Assembly (NCBI RefSeq): GCF_004307995.1
Contig: NZ_SIRE01000015.1
Coordinates: forward strand, 62,001-126,000
Length of the DNA stretch: 64,000 nt
Source of the DNA: Paenibacillus thalictri
GTDB lineage: Bacteria > Bacillota > Bacilli > Paenibacillales > NBRC-103111
Reading direction: 5' to 3'
Shown: positions 51,461 to 60,344 of the stretch, piece by piece
Layout: each line of letters starts with the position of its first letter
Position numbering within the stretch: position 1 is the stretch's first letter
The notes under the pieces: generated by a model
Database searches by the model: none
Told to the model about the DNA's origin: nothing
Seen by the model: the letters and a program-made list of their open reading frames with translations, nothing else
Position numbers and translations under genes: made by a program

Positions 51461-54400
51461 TTACTTCTTCTGCTGCAACGCCCTTAGGATCATAGCAGCC
51501 GCTTCGGCGCGGGTCGAGTTCGCTTGTGGCTTTAATGCGCCGTTCTCATATCCGTTCATCAGCCCTTTGTCTATCGCCGCGGCAAGCGAAGCGCGCGCCC
51601 AGCCGGATACATTAACGCTGTCGGTGAAACGCAGCTCTTTGTCCACCGGCGTTATTTGCGCTGCGCGAACGACAATCGCCGCCATTTGCTCGCGGGTGAT
51701 GAAATCGTCCGGTCCGAAAACAGTGTCGTTATATCCGGACACAACTCCCAATGCTGCAGCCGTTTCAATCACGCTTTTGGCCCAATGTGATCCGGTGTCG
51801 CCAAAGCTTTTGCCGGTTTGCGCATTTAAATGGAAAGCTTTGACGATGACAGCCACAAATTCCGCTCTTGTAATATTCGTATCTGGCTTAAAGCTTCCGT
51901 CCGGATATCCGTTAATCGCTCCCAGCTTCACCAGTTCGCGCACGCTGGCTTCAGCCCAATGCCCGCCGAGATCGGCAAACGCCGTTTCGTTGCCGGTAGG
52001 CTGCTGCGTAGGTTCACCTTTTTTCGAGGCAAGAACAGCAAACTTCGTAAAGTGGTTTACGGAACCGGAGACTTTGCCGTTCTCTTGGTCGACTTTCAAA
52101 TCCGACAGCTGCACCCAGGACCGGGTTTGCTCGTTTAGCCAATAAATACCTACATTTGAAGCTTTCAAGTCTACTTTGCTCTTGTCGAATGGCAGCGTAA
52201 CAATCACCGATTTACCGAAGTCGCCGTCTTTATCTTTTTTGATCTCAAAGACGTCGCCAATCAGCTGCAAGGCGCTGTTTGCCGGAAGAACCGAAGTATC
52301 CGCAACTTTATCCACGGTCACCTGAAGGCTGCCTTCCGCTGCCCCCGCCGGCACCTCAATGATCACTCCATTTAATGTCAGCGTTCCTCCGTTGGTTCCG
52401 GAAATGGTACCGGAGTTGACAGGGCCGCCTCCCCCGCCGCTACTGCTACTGCTTGAGTAATAAGTAATCTTCGTATAGCTGGCGAACATCGTAAAATGCT
52501 TGGTCCAAATAACCAGATCGCCGCCAACCGTAATCGCCGCTTCGCCGCCGGCGGCAATTTCCCGATCGGCCGCCGCTTGGCTATCTTCCGTAATTGTACC
52601 CGTAAGCGGCGTAAATACGCCGCTTTTTACGAACCCGGCCGATTTGCCGCCTTGGCCCGGAATGAGCAGCCGCACCGCCTTATCAAAGGTTAAGGTGACA
52701 TCCGGCGAGCCAACTTCGATAACGGCGCTCACGCTGCCGCCGCCGACCGATACGCTGGCATTGTCTTTGACCTCAGGCAGTTTGATCGTGCCGTCCCAGC
52801 CGGCCGGTGCTGTAATGGTCGTTCCTTCCGGAATCGAGACCGACACATTACCTAATGTGGTGGAAGCAGCTACATCAACTAACGGCAGTGTTGCTTGCTT
52901 GTTTTCCCCTGCCGTCGTCGTGGTTACCGCCAATTTGGCGTTTGTAACGCCTTGCGGTACCGAAATGCTGACAGGCGCATCCGTCACCGGAATCGGCGTG
53001 CCGGAACCAGCCGTTACCGCTTCGGCTCTAACCACGGTGACCGTATACAGCTTAGTTGTACCGTCCTGGGCTACAACTGCCACCTTGATGGTATTGCTAC
53101 CTACATCTAACGGAAGCGCCGCCGAAGCCGCGTTATCGCTTAACGTAAGCGGACCGGCCACCAAAGCTCCCGTGCCGTTGTACACGCTCGCCGTTACCGC
53201 TGCATTAGCGGCATCATCCCGGATAGACGTTACCGTCGTGCTGCTTACGCCATTCGGTACTTTTAACGTATATTCCGTTGTACCCGAGGCAAATGCCGGG
53301 CTTATGTTTCCGCCCGCCAATACGAGCGACCTCAGATCGGCGTTGCTGCTGCCTGGCGAGCTGCCCCCGCCGCTTGAAGATATGTTCATGACGGAGATCG
53401 TATAAGTCATAACCGAGCCGTCCCGAGCCGTGACGGTGACCTGGATCGGATTTACTCCTGTTTGCAGCGCGACCATTTGTGTATTCACTCCGTCCGCCGT
53501 CGAGCCGTTTAATGTAACCTTCGCTTTGCTGTCCGCCGCCGTCGCTTTGATCGATACCGCAGTCTCATTCGTGACGCTAGCCGAGTAATTCCGAACCGGA
53601 ACGTTAGCGGAATACCCCTCATAAGGCGTCAGCTTAACAAACGCCGGCGTCAACTGCGCCGCGCCGCTGCCCGCAGTCACTTCCAGTCCCGACAAATGCG
53701 TGACATCAAGAAGTGCACCGCTCGCCATCTCCGCTTGCATCAAGGCGTAATCCGACTTGGACTGCATATAATAAGCCGCCGAAAGATCCAGAAGCTTTTG
53801 CTTAAATGCCGCCCAGCTGTTATCGTCCATCGAGTTTACAAATTTCCCTGCGAATCCCGAAGCTGATCTGGCATGCGCCAGTGCATATGACTGTGCCGCA
53901 TACTTCATATAATTGGCGAAATCCGTTTTGGAGGCAAAAGCCGTTTTGATCTCGGTATAATCGCCTTTGCTGATAGCGATGGCGCGCACCAGGAAACTGC
54001 GGCCTCCCATTGTCATCCAGCCAGCATAATTCTCCGTGTTGGCCGTCATTTTCTTGTAGTTGTCCATAACCCGCTTGCCATGATCCGTTCCATAAACGGC
54101 GTCATATTGACTGCGATCCGTTTCTGGGTTAGTGAACAATGTCGGCAAGTATTCTTCTTTCACATCCAGCAAAACGTCGTCGTTTTGCCCGGTGCTGTCT
54201 CCTTCAATCAATACGTTGAAGCGCGTCGAACCCCGGCTGGCATTACCTTGATTGACCCGGTAAACGACATCTTTCAGGTTGAAATAACCGGGATTTTTAC
54301 TTCTAACGAAGCTATCGATGCTCGCCAGATACGAATTCCAATTGGCTTCAAAAAGCTGGCGTTCCGCCGCAGTCAATACGACGTATTTGGAGTTGGTCTT

Positions 54401-56575
54401 AAATTTTCTCGTTTGTGTCTGAGTATCTACCGGCACCGCGCCGTCCAACTGATCGACAAGGGTGACCGCAGCCATTTTATCGACCAGCGTTTTCGTAAAT
54501 CCGTCGACGTTGCTTGTCGTCAGCTCTTTGTTCAACAGATTGCCGTCGCCGTTTACCGCCGCCAGCATGCTGCGGTATTCATCGAGGAAGCCGTTGATAA
54601 TATCGGCCATATCCGCATCGGTCAAGCTTTTTTCGGTTGCCGTACCGTTATCTCTTTCCAGGAAAAGGCTTGGCACCATACGCAGCAAATCCCAATAAAA
54701 TGGCGCCGGCGCCGAGCTGTCGAAATCGTTTAGCTCAAATTTCACCTGTCCGCTTGCATTTTCGAACGTCCCGACGTTTTGCAGGTGGGCGTCGCCTTGA
54801 ACGGTCGTTTTCAAGTCCATCTGCTTCCATGCATCCGGAACCGGAAAAACGCTTGTGTTTAAGTCTTTAAAGAACACGTCAGGCGTGCCCCGGAAGAAAT
54901 CGAAGCTGCCGGCTGCCTGCGTAACATACTTGTCGGCTTTCATCGCCGGATCGGAGAAGAAAGCATTGCTGGCCTTAATGCTGTTCGCCAAAAAGTTTTT
55001 TCTCGTGAGGTCCGACACGGTATTCATCTTCTGAATCGTAATGCCGCCGACCGGATCGGAATCCTGGATCGTCTGGCTGTCTACGGTCGTATTGGTTAAC
55101 ACGGAATTGTGCAAAACGAGCGAATACGTTTGATCTTTGGTAACCGGAATGGATGAAGTGCCGGAAATGCGGAATGTAATCTGATTTTTTGCGTCGTTCA
55201 CGGTTGCCGACAAGGAAAGACCTTGCGGCAGCGCCGGCGTCAGGGCGTAAGATGAAGGGTCCAGCGTATCCTTGAGCGACACGCCGCTCACATTGAGTAC
55301 CGACACCGTAAATGACGATTGGTTCGGATCAACCGTCATCGCCGTGGACATTTTTACACTGCCGGACACCAGGGCGGCATTCACTTTGGGCAAAGGGACC
55401 GCAACTGTAAAACTCACGGGATCGGAATCGGTCTGCTCTCCCGAAGTTACGCCCGCGGCTTTCACTTGCACCGTAAAGGTCTGATTGGCCGTTACAGCGT
55501 TGACGGCAGTGCCTGCGATGCGAACTTCCAGCTTGTGGCCCGCTGCATCGAGAACAACGGTATACGTCAGCCCTTGCGGCAGGTTGGAAACAACTACGCT
55601 GCTTTCGTTAAAAGAGCTGCTTAGCTGCGTCAAAAAGGGAAGCTGCAGCGCAACCGTATTTTTCGATGAATCGACGGTGGTGTATGTAGCCATCGTTACG
55701 CTATTGCGAAGAGAGTCCGCCAGGGCGTAAATTTTTTGCGGATTGCGGGCGCTCTGCGAGTTACGTACATTAGCGGGATTGGACTTGTATGTATTCGATA
55801 TGGACGTACTGCCGCCAACTTCAAAATCAGTAACATTAACGCCGGAGTTATATCCGTTGCCGTAGCTATTTTCATTCGCATTTGGCGTGCCGTCCGCGCT
55901 GCTTGTCGAAAGCGGAGAACCTGATGGATTGGCAGGGCTTACCGCCTTGCGGACGTAATAATTGTAAATTTTCATCGCAGGTGCGGAATTCGCGTCTGAA
56001 TCCCCATAAACGACAGCATCTTTAATCGACGCATCGCCGCCCACAAGCTCGATTTTTCCGGTATCCTTGTCCATTTTGAATATACCGGTGGCACTGGATG
56101 CGGTAATATCCGGTGTCGGCAAATCCGCACCGTACTTCGGTTGGTCCAAGGCTTCGGCTCCGCTCGGATTGCGGTCAAAATCTTCCTGAATCAGAAAGTA
56201 ACCGTGAGGCTGGATCGTTCCATAAATATTGGTCGTGACGGAAGTTTGCCACGTGCCCGAACTTTTGGTTGCGTACTGAAGTTTCCAGCCTGCCAAATCA
56301 ACCGCCGCTCCGGACGGATTGTACAGCTCGATGAAATCGTATTTATACAAATTATTGTTCTTTACCGTTGTCCCGGAGCTGAAGCTCGGACGGTTGCCCG
56401 CCGGATTGAACTTGCTGATGACGACGTGATCGGCCGTTTTTGTAAATGTTTCCGTTGCATGAGCCGTTCCTTGGGCTAAGCCTAACAAGCCTGCCATGGA
56501 GCTGCAAACAAGAGACAACAGCGCGACGTAAGTGACCCACATTCTTGACGATCGCTTAAGAAATAGATGGTGCAC
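51461..56575 (-). CDS. S-layer-anchored protein with LTD, DUF2252 kinase-like, cadherin-like and ZU5-like domains
   Basis: A 1704-residue exported protein. Signal peptide to about 40 (TAHATET). About 45-200: lamin-tail domain (KYDFIELYNPSGAAVDLAGW). About 285-510: two Ig-like domains. About 520-955: DUF2252, with GDAHLQNVG near 593, LNDFDSSAPAPFYWDLLRMV near 613, RFNVLIEG, LLDVKEEYLP and YALAHARSA. About 960-1183: two cadherin-like beta-sandwiches. About 1387-1516: ZU5-like domain (GTLTLNGVIIEVPAGA). About 1530-1704: three SLH repeats (FADLGGHWAEASVRELVKLG, GDTGSHWAKSVIE, TDSVNVSGWARASL). SLH domains bind pyruvylated wall polymer. DUF2252 has a kinase-like fold with a GDxHxxN/DFD pair; its activity is unknown. 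GTG start with GGGAGG 8 nt upstream. Confidence 0.88.
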   Translation of the reverse strand: MHHLFLKRSSRMWVTYVALLSLVCSSMAGLLGLAQGTAHATETFTKTADHVVISKFNPAGNRPSFSSGTTVKNNNLYKYDFIELYNPSGAAVDLAGWKLQYATKSSGTWQTSVTTNIYGTIQPHGYFLIQEDFDRNPSGAEALDQPKYGADLPTPDITASSATGIFKMDKDTGKIELVGGDASIKDAVVYGDSDANSAPAMKIYNYYVRKAVSPANPSGSPLSTSSADGTPNANENSYGNGYNSGVNVTDFEVGGSTSISNTYKSNPANVRNSQSARNPQKIYALADSLRNSVTMATYTTVDSSKNTVALQLPFLTQLSSSFNESSVVVSNLPQGLTYTVVLDAAGHKLEVRIAGTAVNAVTANQTFTVQVKAAGVTSGEQTDSDPVSFTVAVPLPKVNAALVSGSVKMSTAMTVDPNQSSFTVSVLNVSGVSLKDTLDPSSYALTPALPQGLSLSATVNDAKNQITFRISGTSSIPVTKDQTYSLVLHNSVLTNTTVDSQTIQDSDPVGGITIQKMNTVSDLTRKNFLANSIKASNAFFSDPAMKADKYVTQAAGSFDFFRGTPDVFFKDLNTSVFPVPDAWKQMDLKTTVQGDAHLQNVGTFENASGQVKFELNDFDSSAPAPFYWDLLRMVPSLFLERDNGTATEKSLTDADMADIINGFLDEYRSMLAAVNGDGNLLNKELTTSNVDGFTKTLVDKMAAVTLVDQLDGAVPVDTQTQTRKFKTNSKYVVLTAAERQLFEANWNSYLASIDSFVRSKNPGYFNLKDVVYRVNQGNASRGSTRFNVLIEGDSTGQNDDVLLDVKEEYLPTLFTNPETDRSQYDAVYGTDHGKRVMDNYKKMTANTENYAGWMTMGGRSFLVRAIAISKGDYTEIKTAFASKTDFANYMKYAAQSYALAHARSASGFAGKFVNSMDDNSWAAFKQKLLDLSAAYYMQSKSDYALMQAEMASGALLDVTHLSGLEVTAGSGAAQLTPAFVKLTPYEGYSANVPVRNYSASVTNETAVSIKATAADSKAKVTLNGSTADGVNTQMVALQTGVNPIQVTVTARDGSVMTYTISVMNISSSGGGSSPGSSNADLRSLVLAGGNISPAFASGTTEYTLKVPNGVSSTTVTSIRDDAANAAVTASVYNGTGALVAGPLTLSDNAASAALPLDVGSNTIKVAVVAQDGTTKLYTVTVVRAEAVTAGSGTPIPVTDAPVSISVPQGVTNAKLAVTTTTAGENKQATLPLVDVAASTTLGNVSVSIPEGTTITAPAGWDGTIKLPEVKDNASVSVGGGSVSAVIEVGSPDVTLTFDKAVRLLIPGQGGKSAGFVKSGVFTPLTGTITEDSQAAADREIAAGGEAAITVGGDLVIWTKHFTMFASYTKITYYSSSSSSGGGGGPVNSGTISGTNGGTLTLNGVIIEVPAGAAEGSLQVTVDKVADTSVLPANSALQLIGDVFEIKKDKDGDFGKSVIVTLPFDKSKVDLKASNVGIYWLNEQTRSWVQLSDLKVDQENGKVSGSVNHFTKFAVLASKKGEPTQQPTGNETAFADLGGHWAEASVRELVKLGAINGYPDGSFKPDTNITRAEFVAVIVKAFHLNAQTGKSFGDTGSHWAKSVIETAAALGVVSGYNDTVFGPDDFITREQMAAIVVRAAQITPVDKELRFTDSVNVSGWARASLAAAIDKGLMNGYENGALKPQANSTRAEAAAMILRALQQKK

Positions 56576-56974
56576 GACATGATCCTCCCTTTTTAAACAA
56601 ACCAGTATGCAATCTTTTCCTTACGATCATATCCCCTGATTGTTAGCGACAGATGAGACGAGGATTATCCTATTGTAAAATCAACACGCTTATCGCTGTC
56701 TTCCGCGCAGCCCTAAACATGTGTTGTTTCGTTGTATCACGGCGGTCTGCCAATCACCCCCCTTTGTTTGGGCGCAATTCAGCAGCTCGCATTCGACTCG
56801 CTTTTGCAGTCACAAAATGATTTTTCAAGTGCATCCAAAGATTATACAGGCGCCTGTTTTCCCCGCGGAATCCGGGGTTTTAAGCTGTCACGAATTGATT
56901 ATATGCGGTAAACGGGACGCCAAGTAAGATAAATAGCGAGGCAACCATCATCACGAAAAAAGAGGTGTGAGCAA
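56576..56974. other. 399-bp divergent intergenic region without a gene
   Basis: It separates the minus-strand surface-protein gene from the plus-strand amidohydrolase operon and must hold both promoters. A TATGAT near 56626-56631 (minus strand) may belong to the surface-protein promoter. No strong consensus promoter, repeat or hairpin was found on the plus strand; the ribosome site AGAGGTG lies just before the TTG start at 56975. Confidence 0.5.
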
Positions 56975-58075
56975 TTGGAGAACCAGGACGTAACTTCTAG
57001 CCGCAGAGCGCCGCTGATTGATACCGACGTGCATAACGGAATTAAAAACCCGCGTGATCTGCTGCCTTATTTGGATAAGCCTTGGCATCAGCAGTGGATC
57101 GGAGGAGGAACCGGAGTCGGACAGCCTTTCTTTACGCCGGTCGGCGTGCTCCGCAAGGACGCCGTTCCCGATCAAGGCGGCATTTCCGGGAGCGACCCGG
57201 CATTTATGGTGAAGGATCATATTGAGCGGTACGGCTTTGATTACATTATATTAACCGGGCAAAACGTGCTGGAAATGTCGCTGAATCCCGACATCGACTA
57301 TGGCAACGCGGTCATATCGGCTTATAATGATTATTTGATCGACCACTGGCTGTCGGCAGATCCCCGATTCAAGGGCGCCATGGTGATCAGCCATGCCGAT
57401 CCGCAGTATGCTGCGAAGGAAATTGCCCGTGTCGGCGGGCACCCCGATATCGTCGAGGTGGTGATGTGCAGCGGCGCGACACGGCTGTACGGGCATCGCT
57501 CCTACCATCCGATCTACGAGGCTGCGGAAAAAGCCGGTCTGCCGGTCGCCATCCATCCGGGCACAGAGGGCCGCGGCCTTGCAGGCCCGCCTACTCCGTC
57601 CGGGTATCCGTCGCGGTACATGGAGTGGCATAATATTTTGCCGACGAATTATATGGCACATGTCAACAGCCTGGTATGCGAAGGCGTATTCGAGAAATAC
57701 CCCGGCCTGAAGGTCGTGGCTATCGAAGGCGGTATCGCCTGGCTGCCCCACCTGATGTGGCGGATGGACAAGAACTATAAGGCGCTGCGGGACACGACGC
57801 CATGGCTGAAGAAGCTGCCTTCGGAGTATATCCGCGAGCATATTTATTTGACAACGCAGCCGATCGAAGAACCAAGCGTACCCGAGCATCTCGTACAGCT
57901 GATTCAAATGTGCGGGGCCGAAGACCGCATCATGTATTCCAGCGATTATCCGCATTGGGACTTCGATCATCCGAAGCTGGCGTTAACCGGATTCCCCAAG
58001 GACATCCGCGTCAAGGTTCAGGGCGGAAACGCCGCCGCTTTGTACGGCCTGCTGCCGAAGCCGGATACACGGTAA
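56975..58075 (+). CDS. Amidohydrolase-family (amidohydrolase 2) metallohydrolase
   Basis: A 366-residue TIM-barrel protein of the amidohydrolase 2 (ACMSD-like) family. The first metal motif is reduced to LIDTDVHNG rather than HxH. Later residues are AIHPGTEG, VVAIEGGIAWLPHLMWRMDK and the Asp in MYSSDYPHWDFDHP. Such enzymes are decarboxylases or hydrolases of aromatic and cyclic compounds. TTG start at 56975, 7 nt after AGAGGTG. It begins an operon with two LplB/YtcP-type permeases, a Rieske protein and a binding protein, suggesting catabolism of the imported compound. Confidence 0.85.
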   Translation: MENQDVTSSRRAPLIDTDVHNGIKNPRDLLPYLDKPWHQQWIGGGTGVGQPFFTPVGVLRKDAVPDQGGISGSDPAFMVKDHIERYGFDYIILTGQNVLEMSLNPDIDYGNAVISAYNDYLIDHWLSADPRFKGAMVISHADPQYAAKEIARVGGHPDIVEVVMCSGATRLYGHRSYHPIYEAAEKAGLPVAIHPGTEGRGLAGPPTPSGYPSRYMEWHNILPTNYMAHVNSLVCEGVFEKYPGLKVVAIEGGIAWLPHLMWRMDKNYKALRDTTPWLKKLPSEYIREHIYLTTQPIEEPSVPEHLVQLIQMCGAEDRIMYSSDYPHWDFDHPKLALTGFPKDIRVKVQGGNAAALYGLLPKPDTR

Positions 58076-58087
58076 GGAGGCGGACAA

Positions 58088-59005
58088 ATGAACCCTACCA
58101 GATCAACCATACTGAAAGATATCCGGCGCGACTATTGGCTGTATATTATGGCCATACCAGGCATTCTCTTCTTTCTGTTGTTTAAATATTTGCCGATGAG
58201 CGGCGTCATTATCGCCTTTCAGGATTTCTTTCCGTTTTCGGGATTTTTCGGCAGCCCGTGGGTCGGACTGAAGCATTTTCACCGTTTGTTCAGCGATCCC
58301 GATTTCTTCATGCTGCTGCGCAATACGCTGATGTTGTCCGTGTATCAATTGGTGTTTGCGTTTCCCGCACCGATCATTTTGGCCTTAATGCTCAACGAGC
58401 TGCGCCGCGAGTGGTTTAAGCGCTCCATCCAGACGCTGGTGTATATCCCCCATTTTATGTCCTGGGTGGTCGTCGTTTCGATGTTTTACGTCATTTTCGA
58501 ATCGCAGCAAAGCTTGTTTCAATCCATTCTCGAATCGCTTGGGTTCAAAAGCTTCTCCATCATGATGGAGCCAAGCCTGTTCCGTCCGATGTATATATTA
58601 CAGGTGGTATGGCGGGATAGCGGCTGGGGCACGGTCATCTATTTGGCGGCGCTGGCGGCCATCAGTCCGGAGCTGTACGAAGCGGCGAAAATGGACGGCG
58701 CCGGACGTTTCCGGCAAATATGGCATATCACGCTGCCGGGCATCCGCAGCACGATCGTGGTCCTGCTGCTGCTGAAGTTAAGCGATATTTTGGAAACGAG
58801 CTTTGACCATGTATTTAACCTCGTTAACGCTCTGAACCGCGATGTCGGCGAGGTATTCGATACCTACGTGTACCGGGTCGGGTTAATTAATGGACAGCTC
58901 AGCTACGCAACGTCCGTCGGGCTGTTCAAAGGGGTCGTCGGCCTGATACTCGTCGTATTCGCCAACTGGCTGGTCAAAAAATTCGGCGAGGAGGGCTTGT
59001 ACTAA
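58088..59005 (+). CDS. ABC transporter permease, LplB type
   Basis: A 305-residue CUT1 permease: helix IMAIPGILFFLLFKYLPMSG, LplB-type SGVIIAFQDFFPF, PWVGLKHFHRLFSDPDF, EAA loop EAAKMDGAGRFRQIWHITLP, C-terminus KKFGEEGLY. ATG at 58088 with AAGGAGGCGG 5-9 nt upstream. It follows the amidohydrolase gene by 12 nt and overlaps the next gene in TAATG. Confidence 0.93.
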   Translation: MNPTRSTILKDIRRDYWLYIMAIPGILFFLLFKYLPMSGVIIAFQDFFPFSGFFGSPWVGLKHFHRLFSDPDFFMLLRNTLMLSVYQLVFAFPAPIILALMLNELRREWFKRSIQTLVYIPHFMSWVVVVSMFYVIFESQQSLFQSILESLGFKSFSIMMEPSLFRPMYILQVVWRDSGWGTVIYLAALAAISPELYEAAKMDGAGRFRQIWHITLPGIRSTIVVLLLLKLSDILETSFDHVFNLVNALNRDVGEVFDTYVYRVGLINGQLSYATSVGLFKGVVGLILVVFANWLVKKFGEEGLY

Positions 59006-59880
59006 TGCGGGAACGAAGTTTGGGGAAATATGTGTTTGATGGCGTTAACGCCATCCTGCTCATCCTATTTGCGCTCATTACGATCATTCCGTTTATTCAC
59101 GTCATCTCGAGCTCCTTCGCGTCGGTTGCGGAATACAATTCGAAAAACTTTCTGCTGATCCCGACCGAATTCTCGATGAAGGCGTACGATTATATTTTCA
59201 CCACCAACGCGCTGCCCAAAAGCTTAGGCATCACCGTATTCATCACGGTGGTCGGCACGCTTGTCTGCCTGCTGTTTACGATTCTGTTCGCTTACCCGCT
59301 GTCCCGGCGGCGCTTTCACTTCCGGCGCACGATCATGTTCCTTGTTGTGTTTACGATGATTTTCCAGGGGGGCATGATTCCCGAATATTTGGTTGTAAAA
59401 ATGCTCGGGCTGCTCAATTCCTACTGGTCGTTAATTATTCCGCGGGCCATCATCGCTTTTTATTTAATTATCATGATTAACTTTTTCCGGAACATTCCCG
59501 AGGAGCTGGAGGAATCGGCCAAAATGGACGGCTGCGGCGATTTGCGCCTCTTGTTCCAAATTATGATTCCGCTTTCGCTGCCGGCGATTTCCACTTTGAC
59601 GCTGTTTTACGCCGTTTTTCAATGGAATACGTACATGCATGCGATTCTTTACATCAACGATACGGAGAAGTGGCCGATTCAGGTGCTGCTGAGGCAGATT
59701 GTTATGGTGTCCCAAGCCGGGTTCGTCGAACAGGGTTCTGTCGAAGGCGAATCGTCGATTCCGCCCGATACGGTGAAGATGGCCGTCATTACAGTGGCTA
59801 CCGTGCCGATTCTGCTGGTTTATCCGTTCCTGCAAAAATATTTCGCCAAAGGCGCGTTGGTCGGCTCCGTAAAGGGCTAA
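59005..59880 (+). CDS. ABC transporter permease, YtcP type
   Basis: A 291-residue CUT1 permease with EAA loop ESAKMDGCGDLRLLFQIMIP and C-terminus KYFAKGALVGSVKG. It shares one base with the stop of the LplB-type gene, so the two are translationally coupled. With the binding protein encoded at 60345 it forms an importer lacking its own ATPase gene. Confidence 0.93.
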   Translation: MRERSLGKYVFDGVNAILLILFALITIIPFIHVISSSFASVAEYNSKNFLLIPTEFSMKAYDYIFTTNALPKSLGITVFITVVGTLVCLLFTILFAYPLSRRRFHFRRTIMFLVVFTMIFQGGMIPEYLVVKMLGLLNSYWSLIIPRAIIAFYLIIMINFFRNIPEELEESAKMDGCGDLRLLFQIMIPLSLPAISTLTLFYAVFQWNTYMHAILYINDTEKWPIQVLLRQIVMVSQAGFVEQGSVEGESSIPPDTVKMAVITVATVPILLVYPFLQKYFAKGALVGSVKG

Positions 59881-59902
59881 CCGGGTTAGGAGGAACACAT
59901 CC

Positions 59903-60298
59903 ATGGAGAAATATTGGGTCGCCAAAAAAGCGGAGATTGCCGAAGGCACCTGTAAAATCGTGACCGTCAAAAACGCCGAATACGGCATCTACAACGTCAA
60001 AGGCGAATATTACGCCTGGCGTAACGCTTGTCCCCACTTCGGAGCCCCCGTGTGCAAAGGTGTCATCACCGGCACACGGCTGCCTTCGGGCGTATATGAA
60101 TATAAGCTTGGACGCGACAACGAAATCGTCAGATGCCCGTGGCACGGCTGGGAATTCGACCTGCTGACCGGCGAGCATCTCGTCGATCCGGCCACTAAAC
60201 TGCGCCAAGGCAAAATCAGCGTTGAGACGGGCGCCCAGGAGAACTTGGAAAAAGCCGATCTGGAGCTGCAGTCGGACGATATTTACATGTGGTTGTAA
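59903..60298 (+). CDS. Rieske [2Fe-2S] ferredoxin-like protein
   Basis: A 131-residue soluble protein with both Rieske cluster boxes: ACPHFGAPVCKG (Cys and His ligands at about 43 and 45) and VRCPWHGWEFDLLTGEHL (Cys and His ligands near 75 and 78). There is no signal peptide or membrane helix, so it is a cytoplasmic electron carrier or an isolated Rieske subunit rather than a cytochrome bc protein. No oxygenase catalytic domain is present here. Its place inside a CUT1-type importer operon between permease and binding-protein genes is unusual. ATG at 59903, TTAGGAGG about 9 nt upstream. Confidence 0.92.
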   Translation: MEKYWVAKKAEIAEGTCKIVTVKNAEYGIYNVKGEYYAWRNACPHFGAPVCKGVITGTRLPSGVYEYKLGRDNEIVRCPWHGWEFDLLTGEHLVDPATKLRQGKISVETGAQENLEKADLELQSDDIYMWL

Positions 60299-60344
60299 TG
60301 GCTTTCAACATAAACCAATGAACTTCAAAAGGGGAGGATGTTTA

